Of a stretch of DNA of 50,072 nucleotides, positions 49,689 to 50,072 are shown one piece after another (the first letter of the stretch is position 1; each line of letters opens with the position of its first letter). The notes under the pieces were generated by a model. That model was not told where the DNA came from, ran no database searches, and worked only from the letters and a program-made list of their open reading frames with translations. The translations under genes and the position numbers were made by a program. This DNA is from Fimenecus sp045655645 (GTDB lineage Bacteria > Bacillota > Clostridia > Oscillospirales > Acutalibacteraceae): NCBI GenBank assembly GCA_045655645.1, contig JAZOPS010000036.1:1-50072 (forward strand), read 5' to 3'.

Positions 49689-50072
49689 TTAAAGTAAAGT
49701 TTTAAATTCTTCATAAGCCTTGGGGTTTGCAAAAATAATATCGTTCGGTGTTGAAAGACTAATTTCCTTGCCTTCGTAGTTTATTACTAAGCCGCCGGCT
49801 TCTTTTACAATCAGTGTTCCTGCCGCAATATCCCAAGGCTGCAAACCTTTCTCGAAGAACACCTCGCCTCTGCCACAGGCTATCATACATATATCGTAAG
49901 ATGCCGTACCACTTCTGCGAATATCACGGGAAAGGTCAAAGACTTTTCTTAAAAGTGCAAAAGTTTCATCTGTATTTTCAGGGTGATAAGGAGATGTTCC
50001 GAAAAGAGCAAGTCCATCTGAAAGTGGACGTTCACTCACTTTTATTCTTTCAGAGTTTAAATATGCACCATT
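49689..50072 (-). CDS. Inositol-monophosphatase family protein, C-terminal part (cut by the window edge)
   Basis: The frame is open to the last base of the window, so the N-terminus lies beyond it. The visible 127 residues include NGAYLNSERIKVSER, RRSGTASYDICMIACGRGE and the family motif PWDIAAGTLIVKEAGG (WDxAAGxxxxxEAGG) with a metal-binding Asp. These are the second half of a SuhB/IMPase-type Mg-dependent phosphatase. The substrate may be inositol phosphate, fructose-1,6-bisphosphate or PAP. The metal-site motif DPIDGT expected earlier lies outside the window. Confidence 0.88.
   Translation of the reverse strand, partial: NGAYLNSERIKVSERPLSDGLALFGTSPYHPENTDETFALLRKVFDLSRDIRRSGTASYDICMIACGRGEVFFEKGLQPWDIAAGTLIVKEAGGLVINYEGKEISLSTPNDIIFANPKAYEEFKTLL

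Overview
The window is about 50 kb of low-GC DNA that reads as a spore-forming Firmicute of class Clostridia, probably a gut Oscillospiraceae/Ruminococcaceae-type organism (inference). The support is a sporulation sigma factor (sigG) with a YlmC/YmxH-family neighbour, a yabM-mazG-hup-rqcP gene order, an anaerobic-type radical-SAM HemZ, PduL in place of a classical phosphotransacetylase, BspA-type leucine-rich-repeat surface proteins, and strong AGGAGG-type ribosome binding sites.

Layout. (1) 1-3.7 kb: the 3' end of an MFS transporter; an unknown gene bracketed by inverted copies of a 25-bp palindrome; a membrane-anchored metallophosphoesterase and a DUF554 protein. (2) 3.7-9.3 kb, minus strand: glmU-pth-mfd, continuing into the previous two genes. 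GlmU lacks two catalytic residues of its uridyltransferase half. (3) 9.4-22.2 kb, plus strand: a GT2 glycosyltransferase, then a long housekeeping run recJ-rel-dtd-two metallo-beta-lactamase-fold hydrolases-hemZ-nucleoside kinase-flippase-mazG-hup-rqcP. (4) 22.2-28.3 kb, minus strand: dut, a U32 protein, zapA, a ylmC-like gene, sigG and glmS. A stem-loop covers the sigG ribosome binding site, and an array of small hairpins separates glmS from sigG. (5) 28.4-33.5 kb: a membrane protein, pduL, an operon of FkbM methyltransferase and two HAD phosphatases, and an EamA exporter.

(6) 33.6-49.4 kb is an accessory region that starts exactly at the 3' end of an initiator tRNA-fMet gene. Three copies of a roughly 190-250-bp hairpin-rich repeat lie next to the tRNA, in the middle, and at the right end. 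They divide the region into a BspA-like LRR surface-protein module with a possible attenuator leader, and a 13-kb multigene module. That module has a plus-strand operon: TIR-like/TPR protein; a 1300-residue fusion of Clp-N-like repeats, a ClpA/B-type AAA+ module, a receiver-like domain and a soluble FtsH-type AAA+ module with an M41 metalloprotease; a membrane protein with Rossmann domains and a divergent RyR domain; and a stand-alone RyR-domain protein. A convergent minus-strand operon encodes an intact RtcB RNA ligase and a TIR protein carrying about 32 MORN repeats. No integrase, phage gene or CRISPR array is visible.

Best candidate for an undescribed system: the 36.5-49.0 kb module. TIR domains, a regulated AAA+ protease, RyR/Rossmann ligand-sensing domains at the membrane, and RNA repair are all parts used in biological conflict or stress signalling. 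Their combination here, at a tRNA-linked, repeat-bounded locus, suggests a defence or stress-response island. That function is inference. (7) The last 0.6 kb holds decayed coding sequence and the 3' part of an inositol-monophosphatase-family gene.
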